From: JALZBL01 sp040004775
Lineage (GTDB): Bacteria; Actinomycetota; Actinomycetes; Mycobacteriales; Jatrophihabitantaceae
DNA length: 64,000 nt
Reading direction: 5' to 3'
NCBI GenBank assembly: GCA_040004775.1
Contig: JBDUAD010000002.1
Span: 1-64,000 of the forward strand
The notes below the pieces were generated by a model. It had not been told where the DNA came from. It was given only the letters and a program-made list of their open reading frames with translations, and did not search any database. Positions within the stretch are counted from its first letter, which is position 1. The number at the start of each line of letters is the position of its first letter. Both the position numbers and the translations under genes were made by a program. Below, one piece after another: positions 52,041-61,732 of the stretch.

Positions 52041-53378
52041 TCAGTTGCTCAACGAGATCGGGGACACGATGTCGGCGTAGACCACCAGCACCGTAAAGGC
52101 CAGCAGCAGCGCGGCCACCCCGTACAGCACCGGCACCATCTGCGCGGTGTCGACGTAAATGGGTTTGACCGGTGGAGCGGCGCCGCCCTCTCCGGCCCGC
52201 ACGGACGCGCGCCGGCGGCCAGCGACCTGGCGCTTGACCGACTCGACGATGGCGCCGGCGACGTGGCCGCCGTCGAGCGGCAGCAGCGGCAGGAGGTTGA
52301 AGAGGAACAGCAGGAGGTTGACCCCGGCCAGCAGGAACAGCAGGACGTAGGCCTTGTCGAGCAGGTCGATGCGGTGGCTGGAGGCCACCTCTCCCCCGAT
52401 GCGGCCGAGACCCACGACGCCGACCGCGCCCTCGGGATCACGCTGCTTGCCCTCGAACACCGTGCCGAAGAGGTTACCGATCTTCGCCGGGAAGCTGATG
52501 AGAGCGGAGACGCCCTGGCCGATCTGGGTGCTGACCCGACCCGGGATCTCGGTCAGCGGCACCGCCTGGTACTCCTGCACCGGGCTGACGCCGATGAACC
52601 CGACCGTCTTGGTGCGGTCGTCGCTCGGGTTCTCGCTGACGTACTTGGTGTTGCTGACCGGCGTGAGTAAGACGTCGCGCGGGGCCCCGTCGCGCAGCAC
52701 GGTGAGGGTCAGGCGGTGGCCCGCGGCGGGTTCGATGCGGGCGACGACGTCGTTCCAGGTCCGTACTGCCGTGCCGTCGACGGCCAGGACCTGGTCGCCG
52801 GGCTGGAGCACCGACTTGGCCGGGGCGGTGGTGGTGCCGGCCGGGCACGGGCGGTTCGGGTCGACGCTGACCGCGGAGCCGGCGGGCACGATGCAGCTGG
52901 ACACCGCGTCGACGCGGTTGGTCGGCTCCTTGGTGCCGATCGTGCCGAGAAGCAGGACGGTGAGGACCAGGTAGATGACCAGGTTCATGGTGGGGCCGCC
53001 GAGCATCACCACGATCTTCTTCCACGGGGTGAGCCGGTAGAACTCGCGAGGGCCGTCCTCCGGGCGGACGTCGGCCCGGCTCGCCGCGCGGAAGTCCTCG
53101 GACAGTTCGGCCAATCGCCGCGGCCAGCGGGAGCGGGGCCCGTCCTGCCTGGGCGGGATCATCCCGATCATGCGGATGTAGCCGCCGAGCGGGATGGCCT
53201 TGAGCCCGTACTCGGTCTCCCCCCGGCGGCGGGACCACACCGTGGGGCCGAACCCCACCATGTACTGGGTGACCTTCACGCCGAATTGCTTGGCCGGCAC
53301 CATGTGGCCGATCTCGTGCAACGCGATCGAGGCGAGCAGGCCGACGGCGAAGGCCAGCACGCCCAGCGCGTACAGCAC
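52041..53378 (-). CDS. rip1: M50 site-2 zinc protease (Rip1/RseP-like)
   Basis: A 445-residue intramembrane protease. The zinc motif is HEIGH at about residues 21-25 in the first helix, and the third ligand is LPLDGGH in the last but one helix. One PDZ domain lies near 165-270 (SVLQPGDQVLAVDGTAVRTW). Mycobacterial Rip1 cleaves anti-sigma factors and cell-wall regulators. GTG 53378 with AGGGGG upstream is preferred. It lies in dxr-rip1-ispG order with 11 bases after dxr. Confidence 0.94.
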   Translation of the reverse strand: MLYALGVLAFAVGLLASIALHEIGHMVPAKQFGVKVTQYMVGFGPTVWSRRRGETEYGLKAIPLGGYIRMIGMIPPRQDGPRSRWPRRLAELSEDFRAASRADVRPEDGPREFYRLTPWKKIVVMLGGPTMNLVIYLVLTVLLLGTIGTKEPTNRVDAVSSCIVPAGSAVSVDPNRPCPAGTTTAPAKSVLQPGDQVLAVDGTAVRTWNDVVARIEPAAGHRLTLTVLRDGAPRDVLLTPVSNTKYVSENPSDDRTKTVGFIGVSPVQEYQAVPLTEIPGRVSTQIGQGVSALISFPAKIGNLFGTVFEGKQRDPEGAVGVVGLGRIGGEVASSHRIDLLDKAYVLLFLLAGVNLLLFLFNLLPLLPLDGGHVAGAIVESVKRQVAGRRRASVRAGEGGAAPPVKPIYVDTAQMVPVLYGVAALLLAFTVLVVYADIVSPISLSN

Positions 53379-53389
53379 AAGTACCCCCT

Positions 53390-54667
53390 CTAGCCGGCGA
53401 GCGCCTCGGTGACCCGGGCCCGCGCCCACTGCTGGGCGTGCTCGACCTCCTCGACGGTACTAGGGGTACCGGCCGCGGCGTGCTCCTCGGTGAGCCAGAC
53501 CTCGAGCACCTCGCGCAGGATGTCGGCGATGGAAAGGAACCCGCAGCGCCCAGCCGCGAACGCCGTCACCAGCACCTCGTTGGCCGCGTTGTAAACCGCT
53601 GGTGCGCACCCTCCGGCCAGGCCGGCGGTTCGGGCCAGGGCGACCGCCGGGAAGGTCTCGTCGTCCAGCGGCTCGAACGTCCACCTGGCCGGCGTGGACC
53701 AGTCGAGCGCCCGGGCCGCTCCGGGCACGCGGGCCGGCCAGGCCAGCGCGAGGGCGATCGGCAGGCGCATGTCCGGAGGGCTGGCCTGGGCCAGGACGGC
53801 GCCGTCGACGAACTCGACCATCGAGTGGACGATCGACTGCGGGTGCACCACGACGTCGATCCGCTCGTACGGCACGTCGAACAACAGGTGGGTCTCGATC
53901 AGCTCCAGCCCCTTGTTGACCAGCGTGGCGCTGTTCACGGTGATCAACGGGCCCATGTCCCAGGTCGGGTGGGCCATGGCCTCGGTCAGCGTGACCCGCT
54001 CCAGATCGGTCCGTCGCCGCCCGCGGAACGGGCCGCCGCTGGCGGTGAGGACCAGGCGGGCCACCTCCTCGCGGGTGCCGCCGCGCAGGCACTGGGCCAG
54101 CGCGGAGTGCTCCGAGTCGACCGGGACGATCTGGCCCGGTCGGGCCCGGCCCAGGACCAGCGGTCCGCCGGCCACCAGCGACTCCTTGTTGGCCAGCGCG
54201 ACGATGCGGCCGGTGTCCAGGGCGGCCAGGGTGGCCCGCAGCCCCTGCTCGCCGGCCACCGCATTGAGCACCACGTCGCAGTCCACCGTGGCCAGGCGCA
54301 CCGCGGCCTCGGGTCCGTCGATGATCTCGGGCAGCGGGCGCCCGGTCGGCCATTCCGCCAGCACCCGGTCCCGCAGCTCGCCGGCCGTCCCGGGGCGGCT
54401 GATGCCGACCACGCGGGGGTGGACGTGGCGGACCTGCTCGGCCAGCGCGGCCACGTCGCTGCCCCCGGAGCACAGCGCCTCGACCGTGAACCGCTCCGGC
54501 GCGGCCCGGACCACATCGAGCGTCTGGGTGCCGATGGATCCGGTCGAGCCGAGGACGACCAACCGGGTGACCGCCCGGGCGGCGGTGTCGACGTCCGGCA
54601 GAACCGTCGGTGACGCAGCGCGGGACCGGTCGAGGCTGTCGGCCGTCGCGGCGCGTGCGGTGCTCAC
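53390..54667 (-). CDS. dxr: 1-deoxy-D-xylulose 5-phosphate reductoisomerase
   Basis: A 425-residue enzyme of the MEP isoprenoid pathway. NADPH motif LGSTGSIGTQTLDV, LANKESLVAGG, PVDSEHSALAQCL and TASGGPFRG. A 30-residue N-terminal extension precedes VTRLVVLGSTG; the GTG start is retained because the region is in frame and GC-rich, but a shorter protein from VTRL is possible. First gene of dxr-rip1-ispG. Confidence 0.94.
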   Translation of the reverse strand: MSTARAATADSLDRSRAASPTVLPDVDTAARAVTRLVVLGSTGSIGTQTLDVVRAAPERFTVEALCSGGSDVAALAEQVRHVHPRVVGISRPGTAGELRDRVLAEWPTGRPLPEIIDGPEAAVRLATVDCDVVLNAVAGEQGLRATLAALDTGRIVALANKESLVAGGPLVLGRARPGQIVPVDSEHSALAQCLRGGTREEVARLVLTASGGPFRGRRRTDLERVTLTEAMAHPTWDMGPLITVNSATLVNKGLELIETHLLFDVPYERIDVVVHPQSIVHSMVEFVDGAVLAQASPPDMRLPIALALAWPARVPGAARALDWSTPARWTFEPLDDETFPAVALARTAGLAGGCAPAVYNAANEVLVTAFAAGRCGFLSIADILREVLEVWLTEEHAAAGTPSTVEEVEHAQQWARARVTEALAG

Positions 54668-54713
54668 CCGACCAGCCTCTCAGGTTCCGGCGCGACGGTG
54701 CCAGAATGGATCC

Positions 54714-54992
54714 ATGTCAGCCGTCGAGCGCGCGTCCGAGCACGGTGGGGTGGAGCTACACGGGCAGGACCAACCCGTACATCACGAACGTCCCGAGGAC
54801 TGGGGTTGGCACGCCGACCTCGGTGGCTGGGCCCGCTTCGGGGGCATATTCAGCCTGATCGTCCTCGGGCTGGGTCTCACCGCGACGAAGTACAACAACG
54901 CCGGCACGGTGGCCATCGTGACCTGCATGGTCCTGATCGTCATCGGGCTGCTGGTCGACCGGCAGAAGCGCCGCACGTCATGGCGGCGGTAG
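54714..54992 (+). CDS. DUF2631 family two-helix membrane protein
   Basis: A 92-residue protein with DWGWHADLGGWARFGGIFSLIVLGL and GTVAIVTCMVLIVIGLLVDRQKRR, giving two membrane helices. M. tuberculosis Rv2876 is the family example, also near dxr. It is divergent from dxr, 46 bases away. Function is unknown. Confidence 0.8.
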   Translation: MSAVERASEHGGVELHGQDQPVHHERPEDWGWHADLGGWARFGGIFSLIVLGLGLTATKYNNAGTVAIVTCMVLIVIGLLVDRQKRRTSWRR

Positions 54993-55021
54993 CCGCATAG
55001 GGGCTGAGCGGCGGCGCTAGT

Positions 55022-56266
55022 TCAGGCCGGCATCTCCCGCTGACCCCACGGCGAGCCGTACTCGCCGGCCAGCAGATCCAGGAACGGCCGGGCCGGCAAC
55101 GCCTCCGGACCGAGCACGCCGCTGCCCGACCACACGCCGGCGTCGATCAGTTCCAGGGCGACCACGGGGTTGACCGCGGTCTGCCAGACGACGGCTTGCG
55201 CCCCGTACTCGCGCATCGACCATTCGTTGTCGACCACGTGGTAGAGGTAGGTCGAGCGGGACGCGCCGTCCTTACCGGTGCCCCGAACCCACAGCCCGGC
55301 GCAGGTCTTACCGGTCATGCGGTCCCCGAGGCGCGCGGGATCGGGCAGGCAGGCCGCGACGACGTCGCGCGGCGATACCCACACGGGACCGGCCGCGGCC
55401 CCCGGCTCCGGAACGCCCTGAACCCGCACCGGAACGTCGGAGCTGAGGTTGAGCTTGCGCAGCGTCTTGAGGACTTCGATGAACTCCCTCCCCAGGCCGT
55501 ACTTGAAGGTCACCCGCTTGGCGCCGATCCAGCGCGGGATCAGCAGGACCTCTTCGTGCTCGACGTTGACGCACTCGACCGGGCCGATGCCCTCGGGGAA
55601 GTCGAAGACCTCGGGCTCGCTGAACGGTTCGGTGGTGAACCAGCCGCGGTCCTTCTCATAGATCACCGGCGGATTCAGGCACTCCTCGATGGTGGTCCAG
55701 ATCGAGAAGCTGGGCGCGAATTCGAACCCGCGCACGTCCAGATTGGCGCCGTCGCGCACGCCGGCCTCCTCGATCTCGTCGAAGAGCTCGTCGGCGGCCA
55801 GGCGGGCGAAGACGTCGGCCAGCCCCGGCTCGACGCCCATGCCGACCAGCGCCATGTGCCCCGACGCGCGCCACTCGTCGTCCAGCGCAAACTGCTCGTC
55901 GCCGAGCTTGACCCCGGTCAGCCCGTAGGGGCGGTCCGGGTGGGGCTTGGACAGGGACATCGCCATGTCCAGGTAATGGATGTTGGCGGCCAGCGCGGCC
56001 CGGAAGATCGGCATGGTGAACCGCGGGTCGGTGGCGCCGAGCACGGCGTCGACCTTCTCGGCCGCGATGAGGGCCTCGATGGCGGACTGGTCGGAGGCGT
56101 CGACCCGGGCCCAGGTGAACCGGTCGTCCCCGGTCGCGGTGGCGGCGGCCTCCGCCCGGCCGGCGTCGTAGTCGGCGAGCACCACCGCGGTGAGGAACGG
56201 CCGGCGGACGGCGATCAGGGCGGCGGCTGAGCCGACTCCACCACTGCCGAGGATGAGCAGGCGCAC
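55022..56266 (-). CDS. Saccharopine dehydrogenase-like protein
   Basis: A 414-residue NAD(P)-binding protein of the saccharopine dehydrogenase/carboxynorspermidine dehydrogenase superfamily. The dinucleotide motif LILGSGGVGSAAAL lies at residues 4-17. GATDPRFTMPIFRAALAANIHYLDMAM and the C-terminal YHVVDNEWSMREYGAQAVVWQTAVNP are family features. The family reductively joins an amine with an aldehyde or ketone, or does the reverse. It is the last gene of the polyamine operon, 86 bases after the ureohydrolase. A role in making or breaking a carboxylated polyamine is plausible but unproven. Confidence 0.78.
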   Translation of the reverse strand: MRLLILGSGGVGSAAALIAVRRPFLTAVVLADYDAGRAEAAATATGDDRFTWARVDASDQSAIEALIAAEKVDAVLGATDPRFTMPIFRAALAANIHYLDMAMSLSKPHPDRPYGLTGVKLGDEQFALDDEWRASGHMALVGMGVEPGLADVFARLAADELFDEIEEAGVRDGANLDVRGFEFAPSFSIWTTIEECLNPPVIYEKDRGWFTTEPFSEPEVFDFPEGIGPVECVNVEHEEVLLIPRWIGAKRVTFKYGLGREFIEVLKTLRKLNLSSDVPVRVQGVPEPGAAAGPVWVSPRDVVAACLPDPARLGDRMTGKTCAGLWVRGTGKDGASRSTYLYHVVDNEWSMREYGAQAVVWQTAVNPVVALELIDAGVWSGSGVLGPEALPARPFLDLLAGEYGSPWGQREMPA

Positions 56267-56352
56267 GGGTAGTCCTTTCGACGGGGAACGGATGTCGTAC
56301 GGGGAACAGCGCCGCGGAGAACCAGGGCGGGGTGCTAACTCGTGGGCGGGTC

Positions 56353-57366
56353 TCAGCGCCCTTCGAGCAGCGGGCGGCGTGGGTCCCAGGTCGTGCCGTC
56401 GGTGGCGTCACGGCGGCGACGGGCGATGCCCGACAGCGTCTCGAGGACCACGCGGTTGGCCAGGAACGAGGTGATGTCGGCGTGGTCGTAGGGCGGCGAC
56501 ACCTCGACCACGTCGACACCGACCACCGGCATCTCGTAGGCGATCCGGCGCACCGAGTCGAGCAGCTGCCGGGCGGTCAGGCCACCAGGCTCCGGCGTTC
56601 CGGTACCGGGAGCGTGGCCGGGATCGCAGACGTCGATGTCGACGGAGAGGAAGACCCCGTCGCAGTCGTCGATGGCGATGGTGAACGCCTCGCTGAGGCA
56701 CTCCTCCAGCCCGCGGGCGCCGATCTCGGACATCTCGTAGGAGCGCATCCCCTGCTCGGCCATCCAGTCCAGGGTCTCCGGCGGCGGCCAATACCCGCGC
56801 AACCCGATCTGCAGGAACCGGTCGCCTCGCAGCGCGCCGGACTCGATCAGCCGGCGCATCGGCTGGCCGTGACCGATCAGCGAACCGAACTCGATGTTGC
56901 CCGTGTCGGCGTGGGCGTCGAAGTGGATCATCGAGATGCGGCCCTGGCCGAGGTGCTGGGCCACGCCGGCCGCGTCGGGCCAGGCGATGGTGTGGTCGCC
57001 GCCCAGGACGAGCGGGATGGCGCCGGTGCGCGTGATCGCGTACACCGCTTCCTGCAGGTCGCGCACTGAGCGCTCGGCGTCGCCGGAGAACATCTCGACG
57101 TCGCCGGCGTCGTAGACGCGCAGATCGCGCAGGCCGTCGACCCGCAGGGCCAGGGACGGGCGCGACCCGTCGTGGGCCAGATAGCAGGTCTGGCGGATGA
57201 ACTGCGGCCCGAAGCGGGCACCCGGCCGGTGCGACGTGCCGCCGTCGAACGGTGCCCCGAGGATCACCACGTCGGCGCCTTCATAGCTAAGCGCGTCGGC
57301 CCAGTCGCAGCGCTCCACGCCGAGGAAGGTGAGGTCGGGGCCGTACTGCGGTCCGTAACGGGGCAT
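56353..57366 (-). CDS. speB: Agmatinase-family ureohydrolase
   Basis: A 337-residue ureohydrolase. The manganese ligands are all visible: H125 in GGDHT, D150-H152-D154 in FDAHADTG, and D243 and D245 in SVDIDVCDPGHAPGTGTPEPGG. The closing EVSPPYDHADITSFLANRVV is typical. Substrates may be agmatine, guanidinobutyrate or guanidinopropionate. It follows potC by 10 bases and precedes the saccharopine-dehydrogenase-like gene, so guanidino catabolism after uptake is implied. Confidence 0.88.
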   Translation of the reverse strand: MPRYGPQYGPDLTFLGVERCDWADALSYEGADVVILGAPFDGGTSHRPGARFGPQFIRQTCYLAHDGSRPSLALRVDGLRDLRVYDAGDVEMFSGDAERSVRDLQEAVYAITRTGAIPLVLGGDHTIAWPDAAGVAQHLGQGRISMIHFDAHADTGNIEFGSLIGHGQPMRRLIESGALRGDRFLQIGLRGYWPPPETLDWMAEQGMRSYEMSEIGARGLEECLSEAFTIAIDDCDGVFLSVDIDVCDPGHAPGTGTPEPGGLTARQLLDSVRRIAYEMPVVGVDVVEVSPPYDHADITSFLANRVVLETLSGIARRRRDATDGTTWDPRRPLLEGR

Positions 57367-57376
57367 CAGCGCCGGC

Positions 57377-58255
57377 TCACCACTGGAAGCGGCGCCGCCG
57401 CCCGGCCACGAACTGACCGAGGCCGACCGCGGTGAGCGCGATGAGGAACATGGCCGTGCCGATCACGTTGATCTGCACCGGCGTGCCCTTGCTGGCCGCG
57501 CCCCACACGTACATCGGGAACGTGATCGAGGAACTGGAGGCGTTGAAGTTGGTGATGATGTAGTCGTCGAAGGACAACGAGAAGGCAAGCAGCGCGCCGG
57601 CGGCGATCCCCGGGGCCACCAGCGGCAGGGTGATGCGCAGGAACGCCTGGGTCTCATTGGCGTAGAGGTCGGCGGCCGCTTGTTCCAGACGCGGATCGAG
57701 CGAGGCGATGCGCGCCTTCACCGTGACGATCACGAAGCTCACACAGAACATGATGTGGGCGATGAGGATAGTCGTCTGGCCCAGCGGCAGGCCGAGCCCG
57801 ATGAACAGCGTCAGCAGCGACGATCCCATCACCACCTCCGGCGTGGCCATCGGCATGAAGACCAGCAGGTTGGTGCTCGACCGGCCGCGGAAGCGGTGGC
57901 GGGCCAGGGCGAACGCGGCCATGGTGCCGAGCGCAGTCGAGGCGGCGGTGGCCAGCAGGCCGATCTTCAGCGACAGGCCGAGCGAGTCGCACATGCCCGG
58001 CGCCGCGCACGGGTGCAGCCAGGCGTCGAAGGAGAACCGCGTCCAGGTGTAGTTGAACCGGCCGTTGGGGCGGTTGAACGAGAAGATGATCACGATGACG
58101 TTGGGCACCAGCATGAATACGAACGCTCCGGCAGCCACCACCCAGATCAGGTTCTCCCGCAGCACCCGCCACGGCGAGCGGCGGCGCGGGCCCTGCCCGG
58201 TGCTGGGCGGCCGGACCGGCGCGGTCCCGACCCGGGGAGCGGTCGTCGCGCTCAC
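57377..58255 (-). CDS. potC: Polyamine ABC transporter permease PotC
   Basis: A 292-residue permease. Six membrane helices; the first 30 residues are a cytosolic Pro/Arg-rich tail. EAA loop: ASLDPRLEQAAADLYANETQAFLRITLPLVAPGI. AFSLSFDDYIITNF is the PotC segment. It begins with a GTGA overlap after potB and ends 10 bases before the ureohydrolase gene. Confidence 0.92.
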   Translation of the reverse strand: MSATTAPRVGTAPVRPPSTGQGPRRRSPWRVLRENLIWVVAAGAFVFMLVPNVIVIIFSFNRPNGRFNYTWTRFSFDAWLHPCAAPGMCDSLGLSLKIGLLATAASTALGTMAAFALARHRFRGRSSTNLLVFMPMATPEVVMGSSLLTLFIGLGLPLGQTTILIAHIMFCVSFVIVTVKARIASLDPRLEQAAADLYANETQAFLRITLPLVAPGIAAGALLAFSLSFDDYIITNFNASSSSITFPMYVWGAASKGTPVQINVIGTAMFLIALTAVGLGQFVAGRRRRFQW

Positions 58256-59211
58256 AGCAGTTCCTCCGTGCCCGCTCGGCGCACGTAGATGGCGACGATC
58301 ACGACGATGGTGACCATCAAGGTGAAGGATAGGGCGGCCGCGGTCGGGTAGTCGAGCACGCGCAGGAACTGCCCGTCGATCACCTGGCCGATCATGGTTG
58401 TGTTCGGGTTGCCCAGCAGCTTCGAGTTGATGTAGTCGCCCGCCGCCGGAATGAACGTCAGCAGCGTGCCGGCGACAACGCCGGGCATGGAGATGGGCAG
58501 GGTGACCCGCCGGAACGTCTCGGCCGGGGATGCGTAGAGGTCGCCCGACGCTTCGAGCAGCCGCGGGTCGAGCCGGTCGAGGCTGGCGAACAGCGGCAGC
58601 GTCATGAACGGCAGGAAGTTATAGGTCAATCCGGCGACGACGGCCAGCGGCGAGCTCAACAGCTGGTCACCGTTGGTCCAGCCGAGCCCGCTGGTGATCG
58701 ACAGCAGATGGGTCACGCGGAAGAACCCGGTGACCGGGCCGTCGGTGGCCAGGATGGTCTGCCAGGCCAGCGTGCGAATGAGAAAGCTGGTGAAGAACGG
58801 CGCGATCACCATCACCAACAGCAGCGACTTCCACCGCCCGGCCTTGATCGCAATGGCGTAGGCCAGCGGATAGCCGATGAGCAGGGCGAGCAGCGTGGCC
58901 AGGAACGCGTAGACGAAGGACCGGATGAACTGCGGGGAAAATGTCGACAGCGCATCGGTGTAGGTGGCCAGGCGGAAGGTGAGCCGGTAGCCCTGCTCCA
59001 CCGAACCGGTCTGCAGCGATTGGCTGAGCAGGAAGAGCATCGGAACGACGAAGAACAGGGCCAGCCAGAGCAGGCCCGGTGTGAGCAGCAGGTACGCCAT
59101 CCGCGAGGATCGCCGGCGCCCCTTGCCGGTGCGGCGGCGCGAGCGGACAGGGGCGCCGGCGTCGCTCGGCCCACCGCCGGCCTCGGCCAGTTGGACGGGG
59201 GCAGCGGTCAC
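58252..59211 (-). CDS. potB: Polyamine ABC transporter permease PotB
   Basis: A 319-residue permease of six helices. EAA loop: DRLDPRLLEASGDLYASPAETFRRVTLPISMPGV. A 35-residue basic N-terminal tail precedes LLLTPGLLWLALFFVVPM. It overlaps potA and potC by four bases each (GTGA), giving tightly coupled expression of the importer. Confidence 0.92.
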   Translation of the reverse strand: MTAAPVQLAEAGGGPSDAGAPVRSRRRTGKGRRRSSRMAYLLLTPGLLWLALFFVVPMLFLLSQSLQTGSVEQGYRLTFRLATYTDALSTFSPQFIRSFVYAFLATLLALLIGYPLAYAIAIKAGRWKSLLLVMVIAPFFTSFLIRTLAWQTILATDGPVTGFFRVTHLLSITSGLGWTNGDQLLSSPLAVVAGLTYNFLPFMTLPLFASLDRLDPRLLEASGDLYASPAETFRRVTLPISMPGVVAGTLLTFIPAAGDYINSKLLGNPNTTMIGQVIDGQFLRVLDYPTAAALSFTLMVTIVVIVAIYVRRAGTEELL

Positions 59212-60509
59212 TTCTGCGCACCGGCCGCGGCACGGACCGGCCCCGACGAACCCGATCCCGAACCTGATTTGGCCGGATCTGATCTCGCCGGGCCCGACGC
59301 CGATCCGGAACCCGCGCCGGCCGGCTCGGCCACGGCGTCAGGATCGATGATCACGCCGGCCGAGGCGTCCTGTGCGGCGTCCAGGGCGAAGGTGTGCTCA
59401 GCCGCCCAGAGCAGGTCGACGAGGTCACCCGGCCGATGCAGCCGGCTGACACCCTGGTTCTGCTCGAAGACCATCAGCTCCTGGTCCCACGGTGTGCGGA
59501 CGAGGTACTGGGTGCTCACGCCGATGAAGCTGACATCGATCACCCGGGCGCCGGCCATCACGTTGGTACCGGCGCGGGCATCGCCGGCCGGGCCGAGGCG
59601 GATCTTTTCCGGCCGCACGCCCATCCACACCGAGCGGGCGTCGGGCGGAACCCGCCCGGCCGGTGCGGTGACGGATCCGGCCGGCAGGTCGAGGCGGACG
59701 CGGTCGCCGTCGCGGCCCGCGATCGTGGCCGCGATCAGGTTGGACTGGCCGAGGAAGTTGGCCGCGAAGGTGGTGGCCGGGTTCTCGTACAGGTCGGCCG
59801 GTGACCCGAGCTGCTCGACCCGCCCGGCATTCATCACCGCGATGGTGTCGGCCATCGTCATGGCCTCTTCCTGGTCGTGGGTGACGTGGACGAAGGTGAT
59901 CCCGACCTCGTTCTGGATCCGCTTGAGCTCGACCTGCATCTGACGGCGCAGCTTGAGGTCCAGCGCGCCGAGTGGCTCGTCGAGGAGTAGCACGGCCGGG
60001 CGGTTGACGACCGCTCGGGCCAGCGCCACCCGCTGCTGCTGGCCACCGGAGAGCTGGGCCGGCTTGCGGCCGGCCAGCGTGGTCAACTCCGTGAGCTCCA
60101 GCACCTCGTCGACCTGGCGGCGCACCTCCTTCTGTCGCCGCCGCTGCAGCCCGAAGGCCACGTTGTCGCGGACGGTCATGTGCGGGAACAGCGCGTAGCT
60201 CTGGAACACGGTGTTGACCGGGCGCTGGTAGGCCTTGCGGGCGGTGATGTCCTCGTCTCCGATGGAGATCGAACCGGTGGTCGGGTCCTCGAGCCCGGCG
60301 ACCATACGCAGGGTGGTCGTCTTGCCACACCCGGACGGGCCGAGCAGAGCGAAGAACGAGCCCTGCGGGATGACGAGGTCCAGCTCGTCCACGGCCACGA
60401 ACGCCCCGAAGCGCTTGGACAGCGCGCTGAGCACGAGGTCGCCCGCGCCCGCCGGTGCGGCCGACGGTGGCGCGCCGGTCGCCGCCGGCGCCTTGGAGGT
60501 GGCCGTCAT
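59208..60509 (-). CDS. potA: Polyamine ABC transporter ATP-binding protein PotA
   Basis: A 433-residue ATPase. Walker A GPSGCGKTT, signature LSGGQQQRVALARAV, Walker B LLLDEPLGALD, H-loop THDQEEAM. The TOBE domain (about 280-385) follows. A 50-residue C-terminal tail of Ser/Gly/Pro/Asp (from VAEPAGAGSGSASG) is longer than usual. It couples to potD (ATGA) and potB (GTGA). Confidence 0.93.
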   Translation of the reverse strand: MTATSKAPAATGAPPSAAPAGAGDLVLSALSKRFGAFVAVDELDLVIPQGSFFALLGPSGCGKTTTLRMVAGLEDPTTGSISIGDEDITARKAYQRPVNTVFQSYALFPHMTVRDNVAFGLQRRRQKEVRRQVDEVLELTELTTLAGRKPAQLSGGQQQRVALARAVVNRPAVLLLDEPLGALDLKLRRQMQVELKRIQNEVGITFVHVTHDQEEAMTMADTIAVMNAGRVEQLGSPADLYENPATTFAANFLGQSNLIAATIAGRDGDRVRLDLPAGSVTAPAGRVPPDARSVWMGVRPEKIRLGPAGDARAGTNVMAGARVIDVSFIGVSTQYLVRTPWDQELMVFEQNQGVSRLHRPGDLVDLLWAAEHTFALDAAQDASAGVIIDPDAVAEPAGAGSGSASGPARSDPAKSGSGSGSSGPVRAAAGAQK

Positions 60510-61732
60510 CCGCCGATCAGGTTCTGAAAGGCCTTGTTGTAGCGGGTCTCCTCGTCCTCACTCAGGCCGCGGAAGCCGTGCGCGCGGGCCAGGACGGCCT
60601 GGGTGGGGAAGATCAGCGGGTTCTTGGCCACATCGGGATCGTCCTTCTTCAGGATCGGCTCCGCACCGGCCACGACCGGGAGGTAGTTGACGTAGTCGAC
60701 CACCGCCGCCATCACCTCCGGCTGGTAGTAGTAGTCGATCAGCGTCTCAGCATTCTTCTTGTGCTTGGCCTTATTGGGAATGACGAAGTTGTCCGACCAC
60801 AACATGTGCCCGGTGCTCGGCAACACGTAGCCGAGCCTGGGGTTGTCGGCCTTGAGCTGCACGACGTCGCCGGTCCAGGCCAGGCAGGCGGCGATCTCGC
60901 CCGAGGCCAGGCCCTTGCCGTACTCGTTGCCGGTGAACCCCTTGAGCTGGCCGCGCGTCTTGGCCGCCTGGAGCTCCTTGATCGCCGCGTCGAAGTCGGC
61001 GTCGGTGAAGTTGTCGGGGTCCTTGCCCATGGCCAGCATCATCATGCCCACGGTGTCGTGCATCTCGGTCAGCAACGTCACCCGGCCCTTGAGCTTCCGG
61101 TCATGGAGCAGCTGGTCCATGGACGTGATCGCGCCGCCGCTGGTCTTCGGGTTGTAGCCGATGCCGGTGAAGCCCGACTGCCAGGGCAGCGAGTAGACCC
61201 GTCCGGGGTCGAACTCGACCTTTTCCAGGCTGGGCTGCAGGTTCTTGGCGTTGGGGATGTTGGCCTTGTCGAGCTTCTGCACCCAGTTGAGCCGGACCAG
61301 CCGGGCGACCATCCAGTCGGTCGAGCACCAGACGTCACGGCCCGTGTCGGCGCCGGCCGACAGCTGGGGCTTGACCTTGGCGAAGAACTCGTCGTTGTCG
61401 TTGTAGTCCTCGGCGTACTTGACCTTGATGCCGGTCTTCTTGGTGAATGCGTTCAGGGTCGGGTGCTTCTTGGTCTTGTCGTCTACGTCGATGTACTCCG
61501 GCCAGTTGGACCAGTTAACGAGCTTCTCGGCGCTCGAGACGTCCGACGGAGCCGCCTGCTTGGAGGCATCGGCCTTCTTCGCCGTCCCCGAGGTTCCGCA
61601 GGCGGCGAGGGCGGCGGCCAGGCCGATCCCGCCGGCACCGGCCAGGGCCCCGCGGCGGCTGATCATCCCCCGGGCCAGCAGCGGCGAGAGTCCCCGCACG
61701 TCGTCGTCGAAGTGGTTGCCGGCTGGTGCCAT
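60506..61732 (-). CDS. potD: Polyamine-binding lipoprotein PotD
   Basis: A 408-residue substrate-binding protein. The signal has both a twin-arginine motif (SRRGALAGAGG, from residue 25) and a lipobox LAACG (cysteine 45), so it should be Tat-exported and lipid-anchored. LVNWSNWPEYIDVDD is typical of PotD/PotF. The ligand could be putrescine, spermidine or another cationic amine. First gene of the pot operon, with GGGGAGA before the ATG. Confidence 0.92.
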   Translation of the reverse strand: MAPAGNHFDDDVRGLSPLLARGMISRRGALAGAGGIGLAAALAACGTSGTAKKADASKQAAPSDVSSAEKLVNWSNWPEYIDVDDKTKKHPTLNAFTKKTGIKVKYAEDYNDNDEFFAKVKPQLSAGADTGRDVWCSTDWMVARLVRLNWVQKLDKANIPNAKNLQPSLEKVEFDPGRVYSLPWQSGFTGIGYNPKTSGGAITSMDQLLHDRKLKGRVTLLTEMHDTVGMMMLAMGKDPDNFTDADFDAAIKELQAAKTRGQLKGFTGNEYGKGLASGEIAACLAWTGDVVQLKADNPRLGYVLPSTGHMLWSDNFVIPNKAKHKKNAETLIDYYYQPEVMAAVVDYVNYLPVVAGAEPILKKDDPDVAKNPLIFPTQAVLARAHGFRGLSEDEETRYNKAFQNLIGG